From Sinorhizobium garamanticum (lineage in GTDB: Bacteria; Pseudomonadota; Alphaproteobacteria; Rhizobiales; Rhizobiaceae), in NCBI RefSeq assembly GCF_029892065.1, contig NZ_CP120373.1:2921001-2985000 (forward strand): a stretch of 64,000 nt of DNA, read 5' to 3'. Below the pieces are notes generated by a model. That model ran no database searches, was not told the DNA's origin, and saw nothing but the letters and a program-made list of their open reading frames with translations. A program made the translations under genes and the position numbers. Numbering within the stretch: the stretch's first letter is position 1; each line of letters starts with the position of its first letter. This document shows, piece by piece, positions 34,772-44,034 of the stretch.

Positions 34772-35766
34772 GCCGGAAGACCTTCCTTGCAATGATCTGT
34801 CTGGCGTTCGCGTGGCTCCTGCCGATGGCAGCCATCGCGCACGAGGTCCGGCCGGCCTATCTCGAACTCAGGGAGGAGCGGCCGGGCGAATTTTCGGTGC
34901 TCTGGAAGGTGCCGATGCAAGGCGAGATGAGGCTTGGCCTCAAGCCGGCATTTTCCGGTGAAACGCATGAATCGGTCCGTGTCAGCCGCACGGTTTCGGG
35001 CGCGGCGATCGAGCACTGGACGCTCGCCGCCCCGGCGCTGCGCGGCCAGACGCTTTCGATCGACGGTCTCGAAGCGACGATGACGGACGTATTGGCGCGC
35101 GTCGAGTACCTGGACGGCACCTCCTGGACGCAGCGGCTGACGCCGCGCGAGCCGGCGGCGGCGATCCCGCTCGCCGACACGGCGCTCGATGTCGCGTGGG
35201 TCTACCTGAAACTCGGCGTCGAGCACATTCTGTTCGGCATCGACCATCTGCTCTTCGTGCTGGCGCTCATGATCCTGACGCGTGAGCTGGGGATGCTGGT
35301 CAAGACCATCACCGCCTTCACCGTTGCCCATTCGATCACGTTGGCGCTGGCGACGCTCGGCTTCGTCCATGCGCCGCAGGCGCCGGTCGAGGCGGTGATC
35401 GCGCTTTCGATCGTCTTCGTCGCCGCCGAGATCGTGCATCGGGACGGGGGCCGCGTGGGCGTGGCGGCGCGGGCGCCATGGATCGTCGCATTCGGTTTCG
35501 GATTGCTGCACGGCTTCGGCTTTGCCGGGGCGCTGAGCGAGATCGGCCTGCCGCAGGGTCATATCCCGCTGGCGCTGTTCTTCTTCAATCTCGGGGTCGA
35601 GGCGGGGCAACTCGTCTTCGTCGCGGCCGTCCTTTTGCTTCTGGCGGCCGCGCGGCGGTTGCGGCTCGTTTTACCGGCCTGGGCGCCGCGCGTCCCGGCC
35701 TATGCAATCGGCAGTGTCGCGATGTTCTGGACGATCCAGCGCATCGCGATGTTTCCCAATCCATGA
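34768..35766 (+). CDS. HupE/UreJ family membrane protein
   Basis: A 332-residue protein. The signal peptide ends in IAHEVRPAYLEL, so the mature protein would begin near a His. A periplasmic beta-type domain (residues 25-140) precedes a HupE/UreJ_2 domain of six membrane helices, with the family signature VEHILFGIDHLLFVLALM and later FGFGLLHGFGFAGALSE and FFFNLGVEAGQL. Relatives are linked to nickel or cobalt uptake, though this two-part form is uncharacterised. It is coupled by ATGA overlaps to the PPIase gene upstream and the exported protein gene downstream. Confidence 0.88.
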   Translation: MSRKTFLAMICLAFAWLLPMAAIAHEVRPAYLELREERPGEFSVLWKVPMQGEMRLGLKPAFSGETHESVRVSRTVSGAAIEHWTLAAPALRGQTLSIDGLEATMTDVLARVEYLDGTSWTQRLTPREPAAAIPLADTALDVAWVYLKLGVEHILFGIDHLLFVLALMILTRELGMLVKTITAFTVAHSITLALATLGFVHAPQAPVEAVIALSIVFVAAEIVHRDGGRVGVAARAPWIVAFGFGLLHGFGFAGALSEIGLPQGHIPLALFFFNLGVEAGQLVFVAAVLLLLAAARRLRLVLPAWAPRVPAYAIGSVAMFWTIQRIAMFPNP

Positions 35767-36533
35767 ACGCTCGGGAGGTCGGAATGGGTGGATACTGGCA
35801 GCATCTGCAGGCGGTTTCGCGGCTTTCCATCGCGGCGGGTCTTATCCTCGCGTCTTCGCCAGCCGTCCTTGCCTGCGGCTATCACGACGACGTGTCGATG
35901 GCGCGGGGCATGATGAACTGGGTTTATCCCGATGCGCTGCACGTGCTCGGCGCAATCTCGACGGCAGTAGCCGAGCAACGCCTGCCCGCGTCCGTGAACA
36001 ATACGGCTCCGGACCTCTTCGGTTCGCGATATCGCCGGACGGCCGAGGCGCTGGGGCGGTTCGGGGAGGCGCTTGGCGAAAGCACCGACAGGATGCCGGC
36101 CCTTTCTTTTTCGATCGTTCTCCTCGAGCCGATGCTGTGGACACGGTACGAGGCTGCCGGAGTCGGGCTCCGAACGGAGGTCCACGTCACCGGTCCTGAG
36201 GCCAGCGATCTGGTGCTGGTTTCCGGCGAGGCGGTGATCGGCGAGATGGCGGCGGGCCGGCTGGCGACGGGCGAGGCGATCGAACGTGGCCTGATCCGTC
36301 TTTATGGCAGCGAGAGCCAGAAGGCGGCGTTCATCGGCGCCTTCCGCTCGGCCGGCAGCGCAAGACCCGGCACGATAAAATCCACCGCCATGAGCGGTCA
36401 CGCGGCCCAATCGGTCGCGGGCATGGAAGCCGCGATGCATCTCCAATCCGTGTCGATCACGGCGCGGCCGACACTTCCGTCGACGGCATTCGAGGCCGAC
36501 GGGGCGCTTGCCTGCGGGCCGGGACATCATTGA
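35763..36533 (+). CDS. Exported protein of unknown function in the HupE-DUF3604 cassette
   Basis: A 256-residue protein with a signal peptide (LSIAAGLILASSPAVLACG). The mature part starts near CGYHDDVSMARGMMNWVYPD, and the Cys after VLA could be lipidated. The remainder is mixed, with FSIVLLEPMLWTRYEAAGVG and ITARPTLPSTAFEADGALAC at the end, giving a second Cys. I recognise no family. It overlaps the HupE-like gene (ATGA) and lies 44 bases before the DUF3604 gene, so it is part of the cassette. Confidence 0.8.
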   Translation: MNAREVGMGGYWQHLQAVSRLSIAAGLILASSPAVLACGYHDDVSMARGMMNWVYPDALHVLGAISTAVAEQRLPASVNNTAPDLFGSRYRRTAEALGRFGEALGESTDRMPALSFSIVLLEPMLWTRYEAAGVGLRTEVHVTGPEASDLVLVSGEAVIGEMAAGRLATGEAIERGLIRLYGSESQKAAFIGAFRSAGSARPGTIKSTAMSGHAAQSVAGMEAAMHLQSVSITARPTLPSTAFEADGALACGPGHH

Positions 36534-36577
36534 AGCCAGTCAATCTTGAGACAAGTCAAACCGAGGGAGGACGGAAC

Positions 36578-38509
36578 ATGATCAGGACATCACGCCACGG
36601 AGCAAGGTTTGCGGCCCTGCTGGCGTCGGCCGTCGCGCTGCCAGCCTTCGCGCAGGACACCGGCACGCTGGACCAGAAGAAGGCCGAGGACGCGCAACGG
36701 CGGCCACCGGCTTATTCGCCCTATGTCGGGCGAGACTTCCCGACGCGGCCGTTCTTCGGCGACACGCACCTGCATACTTCGTTCTCGATGGATGCCGGCG
36801 CCTTCGGCGCCCGAATAGGTCCGCGTGACGCCTACCGTTTCGCGCGGGGCGACGAAGTTACGTCGTCGACCGGTCAGCCGGTAAAACTGTCCCGCCCGCT
36901 CGATTTCCTCGTCGTCGCCGACCACTCGGACAATATGGGCTTCTTCCCGGACCTCTTCTCCGGTAAGCCCGAGGTGCTTGCCGACCCGACGGGCCGTCAG
37001 TGGTACGACATGATCCAATCCGGCAAGGGGGCGGACGCGGCGATAGCGATCATCGTCGCGTTCTCGCACGCAACCTTCCCGAAGGATCTCATGTATTTCC
37101 CCGGAACGGCGGCCTATCACAGCGCCTGGAAGGCGACGATCGACGCGGCGGAGGAATTCAACGACCCGGGCCGTTTCACCGCCTTCATCGGTTTTGAATG
37201 GACATCGAACACCGACGGCAACAACCTGCACCGCAACGTCATCTTCCGGGACAATGCCGACAAGGCGAGCCAGGTGGAGCCGTTCACGGTCTACCCGCCC
37301 TATGGCAGCGACAATCCGGTCGAGTTGTGGAAGTGGATGCAGGCCTACGAAACGAAGACCGGCGGCAATGTGCTGGCAATCGCGCATAACGGTAATCTGA
37401 GCAGCGGATTGATGTTCCCTGTCGTCGAGGCCTTCGGCAAGGAGCTCGATCGCGAATACGTGGAAACGCGGGCGAAATGGGAGCGGCTTTATGAGACGAC
37501 GCAGACCAAGGGCACCGGCGAGGCACATCCCTTCCTGTCGCCCAATGACGAATTTGCCGCCTTCGAGATCTGGGACAAGGGCAATCTCGACGGCAGCGTC
37601 GCGAAAACGAAGGAGATGCTCGAATTCGAATATGCCCGCTCGGCCTTGAAGAACGGGCTGAAGCTCGAAAAGGAACTCGGCACCAATCCCTATAAATTCG
37701 GCCTGATCGGCAGCAGCGACGCGCATAACGGGCTCGCCGCCATGGAGGAGGACAATTTCTTCGGCAAGACGGTGCCGCAGGAGCCGAGTCCTCGCCGCAT
37801 GATGGAAGCCTTCGTCGACAATACCAAGACAGGCGTGAAGGTCATGGACTGGGAGGTTTCCGCCTCCGGCTATGCGGCCGTCTGGGCGAGGGAGAACACG
37901 CGCGAAGCCCTGTGGGACGCCATGGAGCGCAAGGAAACCTATGCCACCACCGGCCCGCGCATGATCGTGCGCTTCTTCGGCGGATGGGATTTCGAGGCTC
38001 GCGACGCCGAGGACCGGCTGCCGGCGAGCATCGGGTACGGCAAGGGCGTGCCGATGGGCGGCGACCTCCGTAGGGCGCCGGGCGGCAAGGCGCCCACCTT
38101 CCTCGCCGCCGCGCTGAAGGACCCGATCGGCGCCAATCTCGACCGGTACCAGATCGTCAAGGGCTGGCTCGACAAGGATGGCAACCTCCACGAGAAGGTC
38201 TATGACGTCGCCTGGTCGGGGGATCGCCAACCAGCCAGCGACGGGAAGGTTCCCTCGGTCGGCAACACGGTGGACGAGGCGAATGCCACCTGGACCAATA
38301 CGATCGGCGCCCCCGAACTCATAGCCGTCTGGAAGGACCCGGAATTCGATCCGACGCAGCCCGCCTTCTACTATGGCCGGGTCATCGAGATCCCGACGCC
38401 TCGCTGGACCGCCTATGACGGCCAGCGATTTGGTGTGAAGCCGTTGCCGGGGACCGCAATGACGGTCACCGAGCGAGCCTACACATCGCCGATCTGGTAC
38501 ACGCCGTGA
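36578..38509 (+). CDS. DUF3604 domain-containing exported protein
   Basis: A 643-residue protein with a signal peptide ending in PAFAQ (about residue 26). The N-terminal part resembles PHP-type metallohydrolases: FGDTHLHTSFSMDAG supplies HxH, FLVVADHSDNMGF follows, AIAHNGNLS comes next and LIGSSDAHNGLAAMEED supplies a late Asp-His. This makes a metal-dependent hydrolase likely. The C-terminal 200 residues are beta-rich (WLDKDGNLHEKVYDVAWSG). DUF3604 proteins have no proven substrate. GGGAGGAC precedes the ATG. It is the last gene of the cassette, with its proposed folding helper and metal-handling membrane protein upstream. Confidence 0.92.
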   Translation: MIRTSRHGARFAALLASAVALPAFAQDTGTLDQKKAEDAQRRPPAYSPYVGRDFPTRPFFGDTHLHTSFSMDAGAFGARIGPRDAYRFARGDEVTSSTGQPVKLSRPLDFLVVADHSDNMGFFPDLFSGKPEVLADPTGRQWYDMIQSGKGADAAIAIIVAFSHATFPKDLMYFPGTAAYHSAWKATIDAAEEFNDPGRFTAFIGFEWTSNTDGNNLHRNVIFRDNADKASQVEPFTVYPPYGSDNPVELWKWMQAYETKTGGNVLAIAHNGNLSSGLMFPVVEAFGKELDREYVETRAKWERLYETTQTKGTGEAHPFLSPNDEFAAFEIWDKGNLDGSVAKTKEMLEFEYARSALKNGLKLEKELGTNPYKFGLIGSSDAHNGLAAMEEDNFFGKTVPQEPSPRRMMEAFVDNTKTGVKVMDWEVSASGYAAVWARENTREALWDAMERKETYATTGPRMIVRFFGGWDFEARDAEDRLPASIGYGKGVPMGGDLRRAPGGKAPTFLAAALKDPIGANLDRYQIVKGWLDKDGNLHEKVYDVAWSGDRQPASDGKVPSVGNTVDEANATWTNTIGAPELIAVWKDPEFDPTQPAFYYGRVIEIPTPRWTAYDGQRFGVKPLPGTAMTVTERAYTSPIWYTP

Positions 38510-38625
38510 CGGTCAAGCCAAAGGGCGGGCGCGAGCAGCGGCCCCGCCCCGGGAGAGATTTCGCGGACAGCGGGCGTAGAAACGGAGGGCCTTGGAGGCC
38601 GTGATGATCTTGCGTGTTTCGCGAG

Positions 38626-39450
38626 CTATCGGGACCCCGCCGGGGCGCATTCGAATGCTGCAACGGGCCGGGAAAACCCTTTGAGCCGCCGACGTCTTGT
38701 CGGACTGAAGGCGTCGGGGCTCCCGTGCTCGCGGTAGACGTTCTCGGAAACAAGGGTCTTATCCGAGGCGGCAGCAGAACACAGGCGGGCCGCGAGTTGT
38801 ACGGTGGTGCCGAAGAGATCATTGCTGTCCTCGACGGGTTCTCCGCAATCGATGCCGATCCGGACGTGGATCGGTTCGGCGCTTCCGCTGTTGTAGCGTT
38901 GGAAATCCCGATGGATCGCGGTTGCGCAATCAACGGCGTGCTTCGTCGACGCGAAGGACGCCATGATCCCGTCGCCGGTGTGCTTCACCTCCCGCCCGCC
39001 AAACTCGTTGAGGCACCTGTGCACGATCGAATCGTGTGCCCTGACCAGTTCGGTGGCCATGCGGTCGCCGAGGCGCGCCGTCATTTCCGTGGAGCCGACG
39101 ATATCGGTGAACATGATGGCGCGATGCCCGCAGTCCTTACCGTCCTGCGGATGGTCGGCGGGCGGCTCCGGGTCCTGGATGCGACCGAGAAACGCCTCGA
39201 CCGCCGAAAGCGCAACCTCGACGATCTCGCCGGCAACATGGCCATGCGCCTCGCGATGCACGCACTGGGCGGTTTCCTTGTCCGGGGCGTCGATGAGGCA
39301 GAAAGTGGTGCCGCGCTGCTGGTCGAACCAGTAGGTGAGGAATTTTACGCCGTACTGATCCTGGATTTCGAGATCCTTGCGATGCGCCTCGGCGACATCG
39401 GCGGCTGTGTACCCCTTGAGGTCATGCCGGTCCATGAAAATGGCCATCAT
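38626..39450 (-). CDS. DUF4242 (nickel-binding-like) domain fused to class III cyclase
   Basis: A 274-residue fusion. Residues 1-80 are a DUF4242 domain (MAIFMDRHDLKG, DQYGVKFLTYWFDQQRGTTF, ETAQCVHREAHGHVAGEIVE), a small ferredoxin-like domain. Residues 108-265 are a cyclase domain with metal Asp in MFTDIVGSTEMT and in KHTGDGIMASF, then RIGIDCGEPVEDSNDLFGTT. The fusion suggests a cyclase controlled by a bound metal or small ligand. There is no membrane segment. The two adjacent ATG codons at 39450 and 39447 are equally possible starts. Confidence 0.88.
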   Translation of the reverse strand: MMAIFMDRHDLKGYTAADVAEAHRKDLEIQDQYGVKFLTYWFDQQRGTTFCLIDAPDKETAQCVHREAHGHVAGEIVEVALSAVEAFLGRIQDPEPPADHPQDGKDCGHRAIMFTDIVGSTEMTARLGDRMATELVRAHDSIVHRCLNEFGGREVKHTGDGIMASFASTKHAVDCATAIHRDFQRYNSGSAEPIHVRIGIDCGEPVEDSNDLFGTTVQLAARLCSAAASDKTLVSENVYREHGSPDAFSPTRRRRLKGFSRPVAAFECAPAGSR

Positions 39451-39632
39451 CGCCCCCGCTACTATCTCATCTCGCGCTTTGCAGTTTATGTGCGATCACG
39501 TTGTTCAGCAATCGCTAAAGTCCCGAGCGCCGCTCGGCCACGGCGAGGATCGTTACCTGAGGCTGTATAGAACCACGCAGTATTTCAAAGTGGCCTCTGT
39601 TCGGGGCAGCCCTCGGAGGCAAGGGAGGTTCG

Positions 39633-41189
39633 ATGAAGACTTCCGAGACTGAGGTTCTGATCGTCGGTGCCGGGCCGACGGGGCTTGTGCTGGCGCTGTG
39701 GCTGAAGCGGCTCGGCGTCGATCTCCGGATCATCGACAAGGCGTCCGCGCCGGGGGAGACCTCGCGCGCGATCGCGGTGCAGGCGCGCACGCTTGAATTC
39801 TACCGCCAGCTCGGCATCGGCGACGACGTGCTGGCGTCCGGCATTCGTGTCGAGCGGCTGGCCGTACGCACGCCGTCGGGGATCGCTGCGACCTTGAAGC
39901 TTGGCGATTTCGGCGCCGGGCTCAGCCGCTATGCCTTCGCCTTTGCGCTGCCTCAGGACATTCACGAGCGCATCCTGATCGGCCATCTCGAGAAGGCCGG
40001 CGTTTCGGTCGAGCGGCGCGCCGAACTCATCGGCTTCGAGCAGGATGCGGCGGGCGTGACGGCGACCGTCATGAAGGACGGCACCAACGAGATAATCCGG
40101 GCCGCCTATCTCTGTGGCGCGGACGGCGCGAGCAGCACGGTGCGCCATGGCCTGAAGCTCGGCTTTCCGGGCGGCACCTACGAGCAGTTCTTCTACGTCG
40201 CCGATGTCGAGGTGGTGGGCACCATCGCCCGCGACGGCCTCAATGTCTGCTTCGACACGCACGGCTTCGCGATCGTGCTGCCGGTGCGCCAGTCCGGCTC
40301 GGTGCGGCTGATTGGCATCGTGCCGGGCAGCCATGCGGCGGAGGAGACGATCCAGTTCGAGACGATCCGGGCTGAGGTCGAGCGGATCACCGGTGTCACG
40401 GTCAAGGCGGTCAACTGGTTCTCGACCTATCGCCTCCACCATCGTGTCGCCGAGCATTTTCGCGTGGGCCGGGTGTTCATTGCCGGTGACGCCGGCCATA
40501 TCCACAGCCCGGCCGGCGGGCAGGGCATGAACACCGGCATCGGCGACGCGGTGAACCTCGGCTGGAAGCTCGCCGCCGTTCTCGGCGGGCGCGCGCACGC
40601 GCGGCTGCTCGACAGTTACGAGCCGGAGCGGATCGCGTTTGCCCGGCGGCTGATCAAGACCACCGATCAGGTATTCCGGGTGATGACCAGCCGCTCGATG
40701 CTCGTCGGCTTCTGGCGCCGCTATCTCATGCCGAAGATGATCGCCCTCTTCGTCGCGAACAGAGCTGGCGCGCGGCTTGCGTTTCGGACCGTGTCGCAGA
40801 TCGGCATTGCCTACCGCGAGAGCGCCATCAGCCGAGGCGAGGCTGGACGCATGCGCGGCGGCGATCGGCTGCCCTATGTCAGCGGGCTCGCCGATGCCGG
40901 CGAGGGCGACAATTTCGCGCCGCTTTCCTCGCTCGACTGGCAGATCCACGTCTACGGCGCGGCAAGCCCGGCGTTTCGCGCCGCGCTGGCTCCGACCGGG
41001 ATCCCGATCCACGCCTTTGCCTGGACGCCGGCCGCCGGAGAGGCGGGCTTGAGCCGCGACGCCGCCTATCTGGTGCGCCCGGACGGGCACGTGGCAGTGG
41101 CGGTGGAGACGCAAGACCCGGTGACGTTGCTCGGCTATATCGCGGAGCTCGAAATCAAGATTGGCATGGCGACGCGTGAGCCGCAGTGA
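39633..41189 (+). CDS. FAD-dependent aromatic-type monooxygenase
   Basis: A 518-residue group A flavin monooxygenase. The FAD site is VLIVGAGPTGLVLALWLKRL, the middle motif is LCGADGASSTVRH (DG motif), and the GD motif is RVFIAGDAGHIHSPAGGQGMN. The C-terminal thioredoxin-like domain (residues 400-510) is that of phenol/PHBH-like enzymes. It would hydroxylate an aromatic or polyketide-like compound using NAD(P)H and oxygen; the substrate is not inferable. GCAAGGGAGG precedes the ATG. Confidence 0.91.
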   Translation: MKTSETEVLIVGAGPTGLVLALWLKRLGVDLRIIDKASAPGETSRAIAVQARTLEFYRQLGIGDDVLASGIRVERLAVRTPSGIAATLKLGDFGAGLSRYAFAFALPQDIHERILIGHLEKAGVSVERRAELIGFEQDAAGVTATVMKDGTNEIIRAAYLCGADGASSTVRHGLKLGFPGGTYEQFFYVADVEVVGTIARDGLNVCFDTHGFAIVLPVRQSGSVRLIGIVPGSHAAEETIQFETIRAEVERITGVTVKAVNWFSTYRLHHRVAEHFRVGRVFIAGDAGHIHSPAGGQGMNTGIGDAVNLGWKLAAVLGGRAHARLLDSYEPERIAFARRLIKTTDQVFRVMTSRSMLVGFWRRYLMPKMIALFVANRAGARLAFRTVSQIGIAYRESAISRGEAGRMRGGDRLPYVSGLADAGEGDNFAPLSSLDWQIHVYGAASPAFRAALAPTGIPIHAFAWTPAAGEAGLSRDAAYLVRPDGHVAVAVETQDPVTLLGYIAELEIKIGMATREPQ

Positions 41190-41385
41190 GGCGCCTGCTC
41201 GCGCAGTGCTTTTTGCCTTGCCGCCCGCGCGCTGGCATTGCAAGGTCTTCGGTGGAGCGCCGCGATGCCTGCGGATGACTTCGTGTGTGCGACACGACAT
41301 CGATACGCACGTGATTTCCTTAGCAAGGCCGGTCGGTTCTCCACAGCCACACGCGACAGTGCCAGCGCGTCTAACCAAGAGGCGC

Positions 41386-41457
41386 AGGTTGCTATAGCAT
41401 TTTGAAATTCTGCATGATTTTCTCCTTGAATCGGGTCCGATTTGAGGAAATATGCCG
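41386..41457. repeat. Partial RIME-like repeat
   Basis: GTTGCTATAGCATTTTGAAATTCTGCATG then a distal stem TTGAATCGGGTCCGATTTGAGG. The core palindrome is missing. Confidence 0.7.
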
Positions 41458-41476
41458 TACCGGCGAGGGGGCATGA

Positions 41477-42388
41477 ATGACACGGCGCTACGTGATCTAC
41501 GACGTCTTCACCGAGAAGCGTCTGGAGGGTAATCCTCTCGCCGTAGTGTTTGATGGCGACGGCCTGAGCGACGGGGCGATGCAGGCGATTGCCCAGGAAT
41601 TCAATCTTTCCGAAACGGTGTTCGTGCAGCGGCCGGGAAGTGCGGCCCATTCGGCGCGGCTGAAGATCTTCACGCCGGTGCATGAACTGCCCTTTGCCGG
41701 CCATCCGACCGTCGGCGCCGCGGTGGCGCTGGCTGAAGCCAACCATGGCGATTACGGCAAGCCGCTCGACCTGATGCAGGTGCTCGAGGAACGGGTGGGG
41801 CCGGTGCGTTCGGCGGTGCGGCTGAAGCCGGGGGAGGCGACCTTTGCCGAGTTCGACCTGCCGCGCAAGCCGATCCGGCTCGATGCGCGCTTCGACAAGC
41901 ACGCGATTGCCGACGCGCTGAGCCTGAAGGCAACGCAGATCGGCTTCGAGAACCACGTGATTTCGTTCTGGAGCGCGGGAGTGCCCTTCGTCATGGTGCC
42001 ACTGCACGACGTCGGCGCGGTGGCGGCGGTGGAATTCGACGCGCAACGCTGGGAGCAGCTTGCGCCGATGGCCGAAGGCAGGCTCGCCGGCGCCTATCTC
42101 TACTGTCGCGGCGGCGTCAACCACATGGCGCGCTTCCACGCCCGCATGTTCAAGCCCGAGATGAGGGAGGATCCGGCGACCGGCTCCGCGGTGGCCGCCC
42201 TTGCCGGCGCCATCAATCTCTTCGACGAGCTGGTCGACGGGCACCATCCGATCCTGATCGAGCAGGGGGTGGAGATGGGGCGGCCGTCCTTCATCCACCT
42301 GCATCTCGACATCGCCGGTCGCAAGATCGCCACCGCCCGCATCGGCGGCCATGCGGTCAAGGTTGCGGACGGCGAGCTGGCGATCTGA
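41477..42388 (+). CDS. PhzF family isomerase
   Basis: A 303-residue PhzF-type protein (diaminopimelate-epimerase fold). Diagnostic motifs: YDVFTEKRLEGNPLAVV at the start, the catalytic Glu in NLSETVFVQRP, TPVHELPFAGHPTVGAA, and the C-terminal repeat EDPATGSAVAALAG. It probably isomerises an unknown metabolite; phenazine synthesis genes are absent, so the phz name is not used. It is followed 52 bases later by an EEP gene on the same strand. Confidence 0.93.
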   Translation: MTRRYVIYDVFTEKRLEGNPLAVVFDGDGLSDGAMQAIAQEFNLSETVFVQRPGSAAHSARLKIFTPVHELPFAGHPTVGAAVALAEANHGDYGKPLDLMQVLEERVGPVRSAVRLKPGEATFAEFDLPRKPIRLDARFDKHAIADALSLKATQIGFENHVISFWSAGVPFVMVPLHDVGAVAAVEFDAQRWEQLAPMAEGRLAGAYLYCRGGVNHMARFHARMFKPEMREDPATGSAVAALAGAINLFDELVDGHHPILIEQGVEMGRPSFIHLHLDIAGRKIATARIGGHAVKVADGELAI

Positions 42389-42440
42389 TCTTCATCTCAG
42401 AGCAAGGCGCGTGCTCATCGGTGCGCGGAGGAGAAAGGGC

Positions 42441-43250
42441 ATGGCATTGCGCATAGTTTCGCTGAACGCGTGGGGCGGCCGCGTGCATGCGCCGCTGATC
42501 CGCTATCTCGCCGAGATCGAACCGGATGTGCTCTGCCTGCAGGAGATGACGCGCACGGCCGCCTCGCGCGCCGACTGGCTGGTCTATCGCGACCGCGGGC
42601 TGGAACTGCCGCAGCGCGCCAATCTCTTCGACGAGATCGCCGCCGTCCTTTCGGGGCATGACGCCTTCTTCTGCCCGACGGCGAGGGGAGAGCTCTTCGA
42701 CGGCGAGGATGTGGTTCTCTCCGAGTTCGGGCTCGCGACCTTCGTGCGCAAGTCGTTGCCGGTCATTGGCCAGGCGCTCGACTTCGTCCACGGCGGCTTT
42801 TCGGCCGACGGATGGGGCGCGCATCCGCGCGGACGAAACGCTCATTGCCTGCGGCTGATGAACTACGAGGACGGCTTCACCATCACCATCGCCCACATGC
42901 ATGGCCTGCGCGACATCGCCGGCAAAGAGGACACGCCGGCGCGTCGGGCGCAGGCGGAGGCGCTGGTAAATCTGGTGGAGCGGGTCCGGCGCGACGACGA
43001 GCGGCTGGTCGTCTGCGGCGACTTCAACGTGCTGCCGGGAAGCGAGACCTTCGAGGTGCTGGGGAAGCTCGGGCTTACCGATCTCGTGACGTCACGCGGC
43101 TTCACGGATACCCGGACCTCCTATTACGAAAAGGAGAACCGCTTCGCCGATTACCTGCTGGTGACGCCGGAGGTGAAGGTCAACCGCTTCGACGTGGTCG
43201 AAGAGCCGGAAGTCTCCGACCATCGTGCGCTGCTCGTCGAAGTGGCGTAG
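42441..43250 (+). CDS. Endonuclease/exonuclease/phosphatase family protein
   Basis: A 269-residue EEP hydrolase. Landmarks: RIVSLNAWGGRVHAPLIRYL, metal Glu in VLCLQEMT, ITIAHMHGLRDI, VVCGDFNVLPGSETF and the catalytic EVSDHRALLVEV. It has no signal peptide. Typical targets are DNA, phosphoinositides or other phosphodiesters, and none can be picked. GGAGGAGAAAGGGC precedes the ATG. It may share a transcript with the PhzF gene. Confidence 0.9.
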   Translation: MALRIVSLNAWGGRVHAPLIRYLAEIEPDVLCLQEMTRTAASRADWLVYRDRGLELPQRANLFDEIAAVLSGHDAFFCPTARGELFDGEDVVLSEFGLATFVRKSLPVIGQALDFVHGGFSADGWGAHPRGRNAHCLRLMNYEDGFTITIAHMHGLRDIAGKEDTPARRAQAEALVNLVERVRRDDERLVVCGDFNVLPGSETFEVLGKLGLTDLVTSRGFTDTRTSYYEKENRFADYLLVTPEVKVNRFDVVEEPEVSDHRALLVEVA

Positions 43251-43350
43251 GCGGGCGGGTGACAGCGCCGTGTGCCTTTCCGGGCGCGCACGATATATAA
43301 CAACAGCGTGCTGCGTCTCCTCTGTAGCGGTACGGCAAGGTTCTGCCCGG

Positions 43351-43527
43351 CCCTCATTCTTGTGCTTGTCACAGGAATCCAGCCACGGCGCGTCCGCGCC
43401 GTGAATGACTCCGTCTCGCACCAACACAGGGCTGCCAGAGTTGTGATTCCACATCTGTTACGTCCATGATTCTCTCGCGCCAAGGACTTGGGCGCGCTGG
43501 ATTCCTGTGACGAGCACAGGAATGAGG
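43351..43527. repeat. CACAGGAAT hairpin repeat, two arms
   Basis: CTCATTCTTGTGCTTGTCACAGGAATCC, then CACGGCGCG, TCC, GCGCCGTG (43384-43403). At 43501-43525 ATTCCTGTGACGAGCACAGGAAT is the mirrored arm. Ends like these bound the insertion at 10073 and the copy at 59640. Confidence 0.75.
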
Positions 43528-43559
43528 AGCGTGGGGCGGCCGTGCATCACGGCTCAACT

Positions 43560-43626
43560 GATGCAACCCTATGAATTGCTGCATGGTTTCATCCTTAGCC
43601 CGGCTCCGATCCAGGGATCACGCAGC
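43560..43626. repeat. Partial RIME-like repeat at the osmC-like 3' end
   Basis: CTATGAATTGCTGCATGG then CGGCTCCGATCCAGGGATCACGCAG: the tail and distal stem only, overlapping the stop codon of the OsmC-family gene. Confidence 0.65.
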
Positions 43627-44034
43627 GGCAGCCGACCGGATCTCCACCGGAACGCCCTTTTTGAGCGTGTTGGCGACCATGCAGATAGCCTTGGCGCGAT
43701 CGATGATCGCCTGCGGATCGGAACCGTCGAGCGTCTCGCAGCTGACCGACATGGCCGCCGCCGTTGTCAGCAGCGGCTCGCCTTCGAGCTCGATCGTGAC
43801 GCTGACGGCGATCTTGCCGAGGGCGGCGCCCATCTGGTGCGCGGCGTAACGAAGATCGTTGCAGAAGCAGCCGCCAAGTGCCAGCGCCAGCAGCTGCGCG
43901 CCATTGAAGCCGAGCCCGCGGCCGCCCGCTTTGCCCTCCGGCCGATCGACGACGACCGTATGGCTGCTGGCCCAGCCGATCGCCGCCTCCGTGCCTTCGA
44001 CATTGCGCAATTCAACCGTCATGGAACCCATCAT
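43618..44034 (-). CDS. OsmC family protein
   Basis: A 138-residue OsmC/Ohr-fold protein. The first cysteine is in LALALGGCFCNDLRYAAHQM and the second in AKAICMVANTLKKG. These occupy the peroxidatic and resolving positions of the fold, though the surroundings match the general OsmC group rather than true Ohr. It probably reduces organic peroxides in the cytosol. AGGAGGAAAG lies upstream of the paired ATG codons at 44034/44031. Confidence 0.9.
   Translation of the reverse strand: MMGSMTVELRNVEGTEAAIGWASSHTVVVDRPEGKAGGRGLGFNGAQLLALALGGCFCNDLRYAAHQMGAALGKIAVSVTIELEGEPLLTTAAAMSVSCETLDGSDPQAIIDRAKAICMVANTLKKGVPVEIRSAAAA

Noticed and set aside
36590..38230. 546-residue minus-strand frame
   Set aside because: Antisense shadow of the DUF3604 gene; the product has no recognisable domain.
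39585..41483. 632-residue minus-strand frame
   Set aside because: Antisense shadow of the FAD monooxygenase. High GC at third positions keeps the opposite frame open.
41477..42388. PhzF as evidence of phenazine synthesis
   Set aside because: No phzA/B/C/D/E/G-type genes are in the window, and PhzF-like isomerases occur widely outside phenazine producers.
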